64,000 nt of DNA, from assembly GCA_014607495.2 (NCBI GenBank), contig CP053157.1, positions 9,548,001-9,612,000 of the forward strand. Direction: 5' to 3'. A program made the position numbers and the translations under genes. Numbering within the stretch: position 1 is the first letter of the stretch; every line of letters starts with the position of its first letter. Below, in pieces: positions 11,467 to 21,712 of the stretch. The stretch is from Carposina sasakii (taxonomy: Eukaryota > Arthropoda > Insecta > Lepidoptera > Carposinidae). A model generated the notes under the pieces. That model saw only the letters and a list, made by a program, of their open reading frames with translations. It had not been told where the DNA came from and searched no databases.

Positions 11467-12780
11467 ATGGCAGTGCGCCTTAACTCCCGTTTCCCCTCCT
11501 GGCGTGAAAAGAAGTGCCGGCCATTTTGTCAAACGCCGCATGGCCGCATTATAACAGCAGAATCAGGAGAAGGAGATGCAAAGAAGCCAGAGCCTCAGAA
11601 AAGACCAGCAGCATCAGATGCCACAGAGCCACAGAGTAAAAAAATTAAACAAACTAAAGCTGACCAAAATGAGAAAAATAACCAGTCTCCAAATCAAGAA
11701 CAGCAGAACAAGAAGAAGAAAAATTTCAAGAACAAACTGAAGAAAACACCAGGTAAAGCCAACATTACAAATCAAACAAACTCCACTGACATTGTAAGCG
11801 AATCCAAGACAGAAACAGATAAACAAAATAAAAAGTCTGAAAATAATAAACCTGTTAAACAAAACTCACAGGATAAGAAACAGAATCTTTTGAACGAAGA
11901 AGCAAAGACAGTAGAAAATAAACAAGCACAACCTATCTCTCCTAGTCCCAGTAAGAAGAATTCAGAAATAGAAAAAATTGGACAGTCTTGTATTATGTGT
12001 TTATCTAATTATAAAAACCCGGTTAAATCATTTGAACCATGGCCTACTCCATCAGTTCCATGGTACAGGTTACATGCAGACTTTCTGGGACCATATTATA
12101 ATAAAATGTACTTAGTGATAATAGATAGTTATAGTAAGTGGCCAGAAGTATTTGAAATGTCAAATATGACTACAACCAAAACAATTGAGGTACTGGATAA
12201 GTTGTTCAGTAGGTTTGGCTATCCAAAACAACTGGTTACAGATAATCAAACTACTTTTACTAGTTCTAATTTTGTTAATTATTGTAAAGAATGTGATATC
12301 AAACAAACATTTTCGCCTCCCTATCATCCAGTAACAAATGGAGCTGCAGAAAGATTTGTACAAACTTTTAAATCAGCTATAACTAAAATTAGAGAAAGTG
12401 GTTGTAATATTAATTCTGCTATAAATTTGTTTTTGTTTGATTATCGAACTACTCCTCAAAGAACTACAGGTATTACACCAGCCTTTCGGATGCTGGGGAG
12501 GGAACTGACCAATAGATTTAGCACTTTGAAACCCCCACCTGTAGTAGACTATCTGTCAGACAGTCAGGGGGGAAAGACACTCAAGAGGAAGGTTAAATTT
12601 GTAGTAGGACAAAAAGTTATGGTTAGGGATTATAGGAAGGGTCATAAGCCTTGGATAGTAGGAAGAATTGTATCTGAATCTGTTCAAAATTTAACTTACA
12701 TAGTGGATGTTGAAGATATGCTTTGGAAACGTCATATAGATCAAATGATTTATTGTAACGATGATGTAGATAGTAGTTAA
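11467..12780 (+). CDS. Ty3/gypsy integrase fused to a lysine-rich N-terminus
   Basis: An intact 437-residue frame. Residues 1-170 are Lys/Asn/Gln-rich and of low complexity, with no CCHC knuckle seen; their origin (gag remnant or linker) is unclear. C175 and C178 are the CxxC half of the integrase HHCC zinc finger, whose His-His half is missing. The integrase core follows with D205 (in HADFLGP), D259 (in VTDNQTTF) and E295 (in NGAAERF). The last two are separated by 35 residues, the classic DD35E spacing. A C-terminal region at about 380-425, ending WKRHIDQ, fits the gypsy integrase tail. The ATG lies 73 bp after the 5' LTR, in the usual gag start position, so an in-frame internal deletion joining gag to integrase is the simplest reading. 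The product would act on LTR ends in the nucleus. Confidence 0.85.
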   Translation: MAVRLNSRFPSWREKKCRPFCQTPHGRIITAESGEGDAKKPEPQKRPAASDATEPQSKKIKQTKADQNEKNNQSPNQEQQNKKKKNFKNKLKKTPGKANITNQTNSTDIVSESKTETDKQNKKSENNKPVKQNSQDKKQNLLNEEAKTVENKQAQPISPSPSKKNSEIEKIGQSCIMCLSNYKNPVKSFEPWPTPSVPWYRLHADFLGPYYNKMYLVIIDSYSKWPEVFEMSNMTTTKTIEVLDKLFSRFGYPKQLVTDNQTTFTSSNFVNYCKECDIKQTFSPPYHPVTNGAAERFVQTFKSAITKIRESGCNINSAINLFLFDYRTTPQRTTGITPAFRMLGRELTNRFSTLKPPPVVDYLSDSQGGKTLKRKVKFVVGQKVMVRDYRKGHKPWIVGRIVSESVQNLTYIVDVEDMLWKRHIDQMIYCNDDVDSS

Positions 12781-12910
12781 ACTATGCAGTAGATAGTATA
12801 TGGGTTCACATCTTATACTAACTACTACTTGTCTAAGTAAACATGTAAATTAGATATAAGTACATATTGTAAAACTAATTAGAATTAGTTTTAGTATAAG
12901 TCCGGGAGAT

Positions 12911-13031
12911 TGTGGTATGCGTAAAACGAGACGCTCTCCCTCTCGCTCTCTCTGTGTGCCGCGGCCATGACACGAAATATACAAAGTTGATTTATCTCCG
13001 GTGTTTTAATAAATAACAAGGAAATATAGCA
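12911..13031 (+). repeat. 3' LTR of the gypsy element
   Basis: A 121-bp copy of the 5' LTR with one mismatch. It is preceded by TCCGGGAGAT, the likely polypurine tract. The tract ends in the same GAGAT as the target duplication. Confidence 0.9.
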
Positions 13032-13036
13032 GAGAT

Positions 13037-14305
13037 TAAACTACGTTTCCAAACTGGATCCAAAATTTAATCATAGTTGAATCTGATTAAAGAACCATAG
13101 AAAGGTGTTTTAAACACAACCTTTGCACCCGGTTTTCTGATAAGGTAGTGCGAAAGCTAAGAGGTTGGCGTCTTATTGATGTGGATTTATGACAGCATTC
13201 CAATTTAAGTTCTGACTGTTAATTGATATCCAAAACAATAAAGATATAAAACTCATGTGGAATTTATTTATTCAACGACCAGATCATTAAAAAATTAGTT
13301 AATAGCAAAGTTTTTTATCTACCAAATCTATGAATCCACGATCCCTGGGCCGAACTATTCAAACATTTGCCAGCAGAATGCGTAAAATAAAATCGCGCAA
13401 CACAACCCGTAAATCACGTGAACGTGTACGTAAAACGGGCGGCACTATCACCAAACTTCACATTGAATTTCTGTATTCGTTTAAAACAAAAGTGGCGAGC
13501 ACACTGACGACGTGACGAGGTCAGCGACCCCACATGCACACACGTTCTGTGAGAAGGGTTAGATGGAATAAATTCTATTTTATTTAGAGCTCTGAAGGTG
13601 AAAACCCTGTAATCGCAAGAGATTTACGGCTACCTAATTAAATTAATCGCTGGTAAGTGCTTTTCAGACGCTAAAAAAGATTTAAAAAATTACAAAAATA
13701 TATTCAGACGAGATGAATTGTAAAGATGCCAAGTTTTTTAGAAGGTATATTAAATAAGGTTTACTGCCCTACTAAAGTTACAAGGTAAAATTATCAAAAA
13801 ACCTACAGTCATCCGTTTTAGTGTTACCCTAGTGTTATACAGAGTGAGAGGTATGAAATTCTATGAAAAAAGTTCACACTAAGGAACCTTTCCTGTTACA
13901 ACTTTTGCTCAAAAGATGAATTAGTATAACAAATACACGATTTCCCAAACAAAGTAGCCAACACTTCTGAGCAACAACTAAGTTTAAGTTCCACCATCTA
14001 TTCAGTTCTGATCTACATACGATACATACCCACGTCTCAAGATAACTTGAACCAGTCGGTTAGCATAATGCTGCAATCATTTGCAGATCCTCTTGGAATG
14101 TGAATTGTTCCATTTAAAATACAAATACGAAGCGGCGCGGGCGATGTATATTATTAAAAGTTATGGCTCCGGTGCAGCTCATTTAGCCTCAAAATATTAA
14201 GTTTTTAAAGCAATTAATTATATTTATTGTGTTTTGGAATTTGCTTTATGTTCATTCAGGTGTTTCTGTTGAATTTATTGGTATTTTGTTTGCATTCATT
14301 TATGC
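13037..14305. other. unique DNA, nothing recognised
   Basis: The 61-codon basic frame at 13330 shows no recognisable family and is not called as a gene. Confidence 0.45.
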
Positions 14306-15200
14306 TTGAGTCACTCTTATCTACCGTTAGAGATAGGGTTAGAGATGATTAAAACGATTGTGATCCCTATAGTAAAGAATAAAACCGTTGACCTGTCAAA
14401 CAAAAATAACTATAGACCTATCTCTCTGGCTACAGTTGTCTCAAAACTGTTTGATGGCATGCTTAACACACGACTAAATAAATATATAGGTACAACTTCA
14501 CGATAATCAGTTTGGTTTTCGTCCAAAATTGTCAAGAGAAATTGCAGTCTTGTGTGTGAAGCATATTGTCAAGTATATAAATTAAGGCTGATGATATGGT
14601 GTCTAAGAAAACTGGTGTCTATCTGTGAAGAATATGCACAGAGCCATGGTCTAAAGTACAATGCTTCGAAGACTGAGGTCATGGTCTTTGAGGTCAGAGG
14701 AAAAAGTATGGTAAAAAAAAGGGTGGCGTTGCTTAGAACGTATAGTATATTTAAATATCTGGGACACATTTTGACCTCTGACCTCAATGATAATGATGAC
14801 ATTGAAAGGGAGCGAAGGGCATTGGCGGTGAGAGCGAACATGGTTTCCCGCACGATGTTCCAGGTACGTGAAAGTCACGTTCTTTAGAGCGTATTGCACC
14901 TCTTTTTAAACCTGCAGCCTGTGGGTGAAATACACTCGAAAGCCCTATAGCGCCCTTCGAGTCCAATACAATAATGCATTCAGGGTGTTAATGGGGCTGC
15001 CAAGGTACTGCAGTGCGTCAGGGATGTTTGCTGAAAATCGTGTAGATTGTTTTTACACTACAATGCGCAAACGATGCGCATCCCTGGTGCGCAGGGTGCG
15101 GGGTAGCGCCAACTGCATTCTGCGCATGATTGCAGATAGACTGGACTGTACATATTTCAATCACTGCTGCAAAGTGTCAAGTGGCATGGTACAGCAGTGA
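14306..15200 (+). pseudogene. decayed non-LTR retrotransposon (LINE) reverse transcriptase
   Basis: Pieces of one LINE RT appear in changing frames. 14330-14500 encodes an N-terminal RT block containing NNYRPISLATVVSKLFDG; the following codons read through DNQFGFRPKLS in another frame. A large internal deletion then jumps to ADDM (14587-14598), the remnant of the catalytic Y/FADD box. Another frame carries SICEEYAQSHGLKYNASKTE, KYLGHILTSDL and ERERRALAVRANM (14600-14850). 14925-15160 carries the C-terminal ALRVQYNNAF...LPRYCSASGMF block. At least two frameshifts and the deletion make it dead. The blocks fit the jockey/CR1 group; clade is not certain. Confidence 0.8.
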
Positions 15201-15788
15201 GTGACATAACAGTCCAGTACAATATTATAATTGTATTTTACTAACCCTAGGTTAAGAACATTGTTACTAACAAAATGGATCCTTAGGTCTGAAATAAATG
15301 AAATTATTTCACCTATTGATCCTTATATAGGCTAGCCTGCAATGCATTTTTCATTCGTTACGTCGATTACGTTTTCATTAAAATGTATTTTTGTCCACAT
15401 ATCATACCTACTTGCAACTGCCATTCATTGCTATAATCATATTAAGTAGTTTACATTATAAGAGAACCTGCCTTTTAAAATCTTCTGACTATGACCTCAA
15501 ACCTCATGACCCTTCCCATTTAATTATCTCGAAACTTGATATAATGTTCACATGTCTGAAAACAAAATGGCAGACATTACAACAGCTCACACCAGAGTCA
15601 GATTTCGAATAGTATTTGAAATTGAGTCCTGCAGGCATAGCATAAGGAAGATAAATAATAACGTGTCACTATCAATCAGTAGAAAAATAAAGAAAAAGAT
15701 AAAACGAGAAAACCATGTGTAGGTTTGGACTAATAAGTCGACTGTACAGAATTGAGTAATGCGAGAATCGAGCCCAACAGAGATCAGA
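15201..15788. other. unique DNA, nothing recognised
   Basis: No supported gene or repeat. The 73-codon frame at 15391 has no recognisable family. Confidence 0.4.
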
Positions 15789-15900
15789 GGGGTAAGTACG
15801 AACCTTTTGACGCGGCGTAGCGTAACTCTCTAACGAAATCTATGTGATTTGACAGTTTGACGCTAGCGTTACGGACTATCGAGAGGTTCGTGCTTACCCC
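15789..15900 (+). mobile_element. small TIR element, copy A of an inverted pair
   Basis: A 112-bp unit starting GGGGTAAGTACGAACCTTTT and ending AGAGGTTCGTGCTTACCCC, so its own ends are inverted repeats of about 17 bp. It is repeated in opposite orientation at 16021-16135. No coding capacity. A target duplication could not be fixed. Confidence 0.7.
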
Positions 15901-16020
15901 ACAGTTCACACTTTGCTTGGTATCCTCCGCGTAGAAACCACGAAGTTTAACCGACAAACTTGTATTGTTTAACTTCCCAATAAAGACACTGTATCCGAAA
16001 ACTATCTTCTTCTATGCTGA

Positions 16021-16135
16021 GGGGTAAACACGAACCTCTCGATAGTCCGTAACGCTAGCGTCAAACTGTCAATTCCAATAGATTTTGCTAGCGAGTCGCT
16101 AGCGTTACGCCGCGTAAAAAGGTTCGTGCTTACCC
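16021..16135 (-). mobile_element. small TIR element, copy B of an inverted pair
   Basis: The reverse complement matches 15789-15900 along its length with scattered differences, including a segment TCGATAGTCCGTAACGCTAG. With copy A it forms a 347-bp inverted structure around a 120-bp spacer. It may be two independent insertions or one larger fold-back element with arms of about 115 bp. Confidence 0.7.
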
Positions 16136-16204
16136 TTCAGCTCTGGGAGTGATAAAAAAACGTATAATACTACAGCTGCTTCTCTTCCCGGGTATACTGT
16201 ACAA

Positions 16205-16392
16205 GTCAGTAGAGGGACAAGAGTGTCTTGGTATTTTGTAGGCGATGGGCTGACCACCTGTCACTATTAACCAAACTTGTACATCTCAACTATACCCTCA
16301 GAATTGGTCAGAAGTGGCACCATGTGGTTCTATCGGCCCTTGGTGTTCTGCCTACCCCGTAAGGGATAAAGACGTGATTATATGTATATGTA
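16205..16392 (+). repeat. R5-family SINE-like repeat
   Basis: Contains GTAGGCGATGGGCTGACCAC, CTGTCACTATTAACC and a 3' block TACCCCGTAAGGGATAAAGACGTG followed by a TATATGTA tail. The 3' block is shared in inverse orientation with 4690-4768. I recall this non-coding family as widely dispersed in Lepidoptera. Confidence 0.65.
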
Positions 16393-17284
16393 TCCGAAAA
16401 CTATCCACCCGCAGCAAGATGAGCACAGATATTGTTTTATTACGACTTTAACAACATAATATTTCATTCATAAGTTGCAAAAATAACTTGTTTTGAACTG
16501 ATCCGCAGAATACTTAAGAAGTATAACTACATATGACACACCGCGTGCTTTTCAATGTAGTCAAATATAGGTAGCTAAACAAACGAAACTGAGTTCCACA
16601 ACATACATAGCATAGTAGTTGGTGCTAACTATAACGTAGGTACGAGTACAGTTATCACCTCAATGAAATCCGTGATCCGATTGGTACGAGTAACTTGCAA
16701 AAGATAGCGAAAATGATAAAATGAATATCCCTTGGTGATATTTCTTTGTGATTTCTGTTACGTAATACGAATTTACTAAACGATAATTATACAATCCAAC
16801 TTACTAATTAATGCTATCGCAAGCTACATAATATGGAATCGAATTGCTCCTTCGTCTTCTCTTTAAGTTTTTTCGAAGTGCGCCTTTTGTACCTCTACCA
16901 TTAATTATTCTGTGACAGAACTATGAGACACTTTAATATTTTCCATTTCTCTAATTAGCATATTTTAAGCGACACGGCACACAACGCTCGCTTGAAAATG
17001 TAATTGTTTCTCTGTAACAGTGTCAGCGGAAATAAACGCAATTTTAGCTAAAAGTGTAATCTTCTTAAGTACTCTACTGGTCTTACTTTGAGTAACAATT
17101 ACGTTAAGTACAAAGTGCTCTGCAACCTTAACCTTGTTATTGGCAAGCCAGGTTTAATGCCGGAGTAACTTTATTATCTTTGCGTTTTACTTTGTTATTG
17201 GTACAGGAAATAGGCAGTATGAAATCGATGCAATTTTACTCGTACTTGTACCTGTTTGTTGTTACCGCGAAAATTTTACGTGCA
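16393..17284. other. unique DNA, nothing recognised
   Basis: AT-rich, with no gene, repeat or RNA signature I can support. Confidence 0.45.
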
Positions 17285-17435
17285 CATACACGGCTGTATT
17301 CCTATACCGGGGTAGCCAGAACTGTAGAATCATAGCGAAGATTCCACAGTCACTTTTATGTGAGAAGATGCCCGAGTTCCTTAGACAACCCTTGCGACTT
17401 CACTGAGGAATGTCCCGCATCAGCACACGATTACT
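17285..17435 (+). repeat. R4-family repeat, degenerate copy
   Basis: Shares GGGGTAGCCAGAACTGTAGA near its start and GATGCCCGAGTTCCTTAGAC...GTCCCGCATCAGCA near its end with the other R4 copies. The middle is shortened and diverged. Confidence 0.6.
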
Positions 17436-17908
17436 AAAAAATTCTACGTGAATTTATTTAAAAACATTCTGACGACCCATTTAATATTCTTCAGGCAGGA
17501 ACCATCTTGATGTTAATTCATTAAGTAATGGCAATGTTTAGAATCCTAAGTCAACAAATTATCAAACGGGCACGGGACTTCAAATAAGATTACAAGGCTC
17601 CAGCGAAAAGGTGACCGCGAATTGTAGAAAATATGTCTGGTTTTGCTGAAAATTTGGCATAAAATTTAATATAAGAACTTTCCAGCCACCTAATATTGAT
17701 GTTTGATTATGTATTCCAACTTGCTCTTCAATATGCTAGAAGATGGCGTCATGAGCTTAACTCATCATTATGTATGTGTGTAACTGAGTTCAATATGAGT
17801 TTATATTAAGTTAGTATTTATTTATTGCAGCCAACCAACTGCACATTATGACGTGTTGTAATATGATGAATAATAGAGAATGCCAAAGAAGGCATTAAGC
17901 TCGCCCTT
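17436..17908. other. unique DNA, nothing recognised
   Basis: No supported feature before the RTE insertion at 17922. Confidence 0.4.
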
Positions 17909-17921
17909 GTATAAAAATGTC

Positions 17922-18476
17922 ATCATCATCTTCCTGCCCTGTTCCCATTTATTTGGGGTCGGCGCAATATGTACTTTTCTTCCATTCATCTCTATTATCC
18001 GTCATCTCATTGCTCACTCCCAGTACACGCATATCCTCTCTCACACAGTCCATCCAACATTTCTTCCATCATGCACAACGCTCTCTGTAAAATATGCCTT
18101 TCATCCCGTCGCTTTACATGCCCGTACCAAGACAGACGGTTACTTCGTAACTTGTCTGTGATCGGCGCAACTTTCAGACTTCCTCTTATATACTCATTTC
18201 TTATTTTATCCATTCTTGTAACTCCACACATCCATCTCAACATTCTCATCTCACTTACATGCAGTCGATTTTCATCCTTCTACTTTACGGCCCAGCATTC
18301 AGATCCATACAAGACGACAGGTCGAATTACGGTCTTGTACACCTTACCCTTTAGCTTTAACGGCATCCGGGCATCGCACGTAGCTCCCGTGATATGTCGC
18401 CATTTCATCCATCCTGAACTAATTCGGTGCTTTATATCTCGATCTATTTCCCCATCCCCTTGTAAGACAGAGCCCA
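17922..18476 (-). pseudogene. 5'-truncated RTE-clade LINE with target duplication
   Basis: On the minus strand it encodes the C-terminal part of an RTE-type reverse transcriptase. One frame (18280-18470) reads through LKGKVYKTVIRPVVLYGSEC. The next (18007-18249) contains RMLRWMCGVTRMDKIRNEYI and LSWYGHVKRRDE. A frame change separates them. The 3' tail is (ATG)n, seen as TCATCATCATC at 17920-17930, typical of RTE elements. GTATAAAAATGTC (17909-17921 and 18477-18489) is a perfect 13-bp target duplication. A sister fragment lies at 44474-44617. Confidence 0.88.
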
Positions 18477-18489
18477 GTATAAAAATGTC

Positions 18490-18794
18490 TAGTGCAATAA
18501 AGAATTTCATCTATCTATCCGTTTTAATGTAAAAACAATGACATTAGGCGGGTCTCTGCATAGCGAGGTAATGAGGAATTTTCTGACAAGTTAAAATAAC
18601 TGTCAAAAATAGATGGCGTTCCCTACATCTCCTACCTAGCTCCCCCCTTCATCTCTCCATACAGAACTACTGGGACACAACTTATATTGTTTCCATCTTG
18701 TTTACCGAATACATTTCCAATCAAAAGTAGGTTGCTGTATAACTATAGGGAACAAGTTTTCGAGTATGTAGTTATTGCATGGGTGTTTTACTGT
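18490..18794. other. unique DNA, nothing recognised
   Basis: About 300 bp with a pyrimidine-rich stretch near 18620-18660 but no supported feature. Confidence 0.4.
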
Positions 18795-18860
18795 AAATTG
18801 ATTGAGTCCCACTCGGGTGAAGAATTTTTTCATTTCTTTATTAATAATTTTTATAATATA
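18795..18860 (+). repeat. SINE tail fragment
   Basis: CACTCGGGTGAAGAATTTTT, then TCATTTCTTTATTAATAATT, matches the tail of the SINE nested in R1 at 1159-1507. No tRNA head is left, so this is a 5'-truncated copy. Confidence 0.6.
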
Positions 18861-19120
18861 AATTGATTGTTGTATCTTATAAGAACAGTGAGTTATCAGG
18901 AATAAGGTGGACACTTTATGACCATCTTTCTTCAAAGGCTAGTATTTGTTATATTTCTGTAGTCCATGCATAACGAGATGAAAAGAAATACGCTACATAG
19001 AATGAATTTACAAGAACCGATCTTAATTTGTCTATAGTAAAATAAAATGAAAACAACTATGTGATGAAGTCGGTTAAAAATAAACAGGAACTTAGTCACC
19101 AAAAACCACTAATACGATTA

Positions 19121-19548
19121 TCTATATAAAAATTAACAGATCGGTGTCTGTGCAAGCTAATCTCAGAAATGGCTGAACCGATTTCGATGCAGTTTTATAT
19201 TGTGACAGGTCCCACTTAACATATAGGCTACTTTTTATCCCGGGAAAATGTTTTTACCCCGGATAATTTCGACATTTTGTTTTTTCTACAATCCACGCGG
19301 ACGGAGTCGCGGGCGTCCACCATCATCATCATCATCAGCCTATTGCAGTCCACTGATGGACGTAGGCCTCCCCCAGGGCACGCCACAAGACTGCCACGGG
19401 GGCTATTTGCCCACAGTCACCGCAGTTCGTATTTTGGACTATGTTGTCATTTCGGGAGGCACTGCTGCCCGCCTCCCGGAAACCCTTAATCGCCTCGTAC
19501 GATACCCACGGGCAGACATGGGATGGTACGAATTCGGCGTCCACTAGT
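19121..19548 (+). mobile_element. Helitron-like element, type B, interrupted by a SINE
   Basis: It begins TCTATATAAAAATTAACAGA, contains GGCTGAACCGATTTCGATGC, GGTCCCACTTAACATATAGG and TTTTATCCCGGGAAAATG, and closes with CCACGCGGACGGAGTCGCGG. The final GCGTCCACTAG is displaced to 19538-19547 by a SINE at 19321-19535. Same family as 22918-23218; shares its 3' half with type A copies. Confidence 0.7.
19321..19535 (-). mobile_element. SINE with RTE-type tail inside a Helitron-like end
   Basis: A 9-bp target duplication GGCGTCCAC (19312-19320 and 19536-19544) brackets it. On the minus strand it starts near GAATTCGTACCATCCCATG, contains GTATCGTACGAGGCGATTAA and GGGCAGCAGTGCCTCCCG, and ends CAGTGGACTGCAATAGGCTG followed by (ATG)n. 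The last ~50 bp match the 3' end of the RTE LINE at 48278-48576, so it was probably mobilised by RTE machinery. Related copies are at 36229-36400 and 42807-42992. Confidence 0.8.
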
Positions 19549-19589
19549 GGTAAATAAATCTTATTTATTAGGTACTATATGTATAAGCA

Positions 19590-19672
19590 ATAAGCTACTT
19601 GTCACTGATCATTAACATCTGTCACGACTATGCTAAACGTGACTAGAGGATCTCTTTTATATCCCGCAGTTC
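19590..19672 (-). repeat. R4-family fragment
   Basis: The minus strand matches the R4 middle block (AGCATAG...GTGACAAGTAGC). Ends are not defined. Confidence 0.45.
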
Positions 19673-20257
19673 TGACTACGTACGTGACATTGAAAATGAT
19701 TTGAACTATTTTTTATGGAATATTTTGACTTGTTATTACAACAAACCCGAATGACCCACCCATTAACATCACGAAAATAGAAAACCAATAACTGGTATTT
19801 ATAAAATCATAAAAGTCGTTACAAACATGATAGGTCAACGAAGTACTTCGTTTTTATTACGATATCACCTAACACAGGCTCTAGTGGCCTTACAATGTTA
19901 CATAGTTTCATGCATTCCATTTAGTTTTACAAAAATCCGTGGGATTTTGTTATTGAAATGGACAGAATATAGGCTACGCCAATCAGAGCGGACACGAGTG
20001 GCGCAGCTATACTTCCTTTGCTCCCTTGAGCTAAACCTTGTTATAACATAAGCAAATGTTTATTTATCTGCTGCATCGTCACGGTGGCGGTGCCTGTAAA
20101 GTGAAAACTCCTCATTCGTGTAGAATTCCCCGTAATCCTAACTTTATATTTACAAAGTTTCAAGAAGATTGATTAAGTATATAAAGCGTAAAAGGGTAAC
20201 AAACAAGCAAACTTTAGAATTTATACGAGTAAAATTGGATAGTTGTGATGACGTGAC
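19673..20257. other. unique DNA, nothing recognised
   Basis: The 74-codon frame at 19827 has no recognisable family. Confidence 0.4.
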
Positions 20258-20642
20258 TATACAGGATGTTTTTTTGTGACCACCTTTAACGAAGGGTACG
20301 TATTCTATACGTGAAATAAAGTAAGTTTATGCCAAAAAAAATGCTGGGATTTTTTTTTTTTTTTTTAATTTTTTTAATTCCTTGATCGTGCGAAATTTAT
20401 AGTGTCTAGTGTTTATGTTAGTTTTTTTATAGACAGATATTAATTATTTTTCGTGAAAAAATCCTGCTACGCGCGTCTATGTGCATTTATGCAGAAAAAC
20501 GCAGTCTATTTACTCAAATTTGGACCCTAATATTTTGGAAACCAGACACTTCCCAGGTATGCTTTCATGGAGAAAAATGATCGTGATGATGAGGAGATTC
20601 CGTAGTTTTCGGGAACGTTGACGACCAAAAATCATCCTGTAT
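20258..20642 (-). mobile_element. R1-family TIR element (copy 3)
   Basis: Complete minus-orientation copy, TATACAGGATGTTTTTTTGT...CGACCAAAAATCATCCTGTAT, including the T-rich segment near 20350. It is followed at 20652-20676 by a second, isolated R1-type end (ACACCCTGTATA). Confidence 0.85.
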
Positions 20643-20678
20643 TATATTATATACCATAAAAAAACACCCTGTATATAT

Positions 20679-21070
20679 TAGGGTTGCCAATCGTCCTGTT
20701 TTCCCAGGACATGTCCTGATTTTTAGGGTGTCCTGGGCTGTCCTGGATAGTTTTTAAGCATTGCCCGGAGTTTTAGAGCCCTGACACATCGCTATTGGCA
20801 GATTTTCTAAGAGTGCCGACATCAGGTCAACGCCTAGTGCGACGACGCAAATAAACGTCAGCGACACCTCTAGAAAGCCTAAAAGAAGCAAATACGTAGT
20901 CACCGGCACTGAATGTGTTAAAGACCTATGTTTTAAAATTCGCACGCCACAACTCTCTCCAATCGTATTGTCACTGGGCTCGCACATGTATTAGTCCAGG
21001 CTTTTAATCGAAATGTCCTGGTATTTCTTCTTCAAATCCTGGTTTTCAAAGTTTTGAGATGGCAACCCTA
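20679..21070. mobile_element. TIR element with TAGGGTTGCCA ends
   Basis: Ends are inverted repeats TAGGGTTGCCAATC (20679) and GATGGCAACCCTA (to 21070). The interior contains several CCTGG-type motifs (TGTCCTGGGCTGTCCTGG) near both ends. Non-coding; the frame at 20754-20987 is not convincing. TIRs of the GGGTTGCCA type are often seen in hAT-like elements, but no 8-bp duplication was found; TA is present at both ends. Confidence 0.6.
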
Positions 21071-21082
21071 TGATGGCGTGAC

Positions 21083-21477
21083 TATACAGGGAGTGTTTTG
21101 GTCGTCAACGTTCCCGAAAACTACGGAATGTCCTCATTATCACGATCATTTTTCTCCATGGAAGCATACCTAGGAAGTGTCAGGTTCCCAAGATATTAGG
21201 GTCCAAAGTTGAGTAAATAGACTGCGTTTTTCTGCATACGAGTAAATGCACATAGTCGCGCGTTGCAAGATATTTTCACAAGAAATAATTAATATCTGTC
21301 TATGAAAAAACTAGCATTAACACTGGACACTATAAATTTCGCTCGATCAAGTAATTTAAAAAAAATATCAAAAAAATTTACATCATTTTCCAGCATTTTT
21401 TGACACAAACTTACTTTATTTGATGTATAGAGTACGTACCCTTCGTTAAGGGTGGCAAAGAAAAAACACCCTGTATA
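21083..21477 (+). mobile_element. R1-family TIR element (copy 4)
   Basis: Plus-orientation copy TATACAGGGAGTGTTTTGGT...CACCCTGTATA with full R1 interior. Its left flank (GATGGCGTGAC) nearly equals the left flank of copy 3 (GATGACGTGAC at 20247-20257). Confidence 0.85.
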
Positions 21478-21712
21478 GGTAAGTAGGTATGCATGTATGT
21501 GTATATTTGCCATAAGCTCTCGAAACCCTAATCATGATGGCTACCTGCCTGACATAGCTTTCCTTAAGGTTTCCTAGGATAGCGGTGCCGTCATATAGAG
21601 AGGGCGTGGTTTGTCGCACGTACGCCCTTATGCTGCCGTCACTGCCATCATAAGAACCTAAAGCATGAGAACAACTAAACTAAATGTTATACACACATAA
21701 ATTAAGACTATA

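Larger units (their letters stand above)
11268..13036 (+). mobile_element. internally deleted Ty3/gypsy LTR retrotransposon
   Basis: The complete unit is GAGAT, 121-bp LTR, primer-binding site, one open frame, 121-bp LTR, GAGAT. The LTRs begin TGTGG, end AGCA and differ by one base (a versus t near the 3' end), so insertion was recent. GAGAT at 11268-11272 and 13032-13036 is a 5-bp target duplication. The body (1,759 bp) is far shorter than a full gypsy element and lacks protease, reverse transcriptase and RNase H. The integrase frame is intact. It must be non-autonomous, although it encodes an apparently complete integrase core. Confidence 0.9.

Noticed and set aside
11614..11862. Minus-strand frame rich in Leu/Phe, like a membrane protein
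   Set aside because: It is the antisense shadow of the lysine-rich N-terminus of the integrase frame.
11268..13036. Endogenous retrovirus with env
   Set aside because: Only integrase coding is present; no env-like frame follows, and the unit is 1.76 kb.
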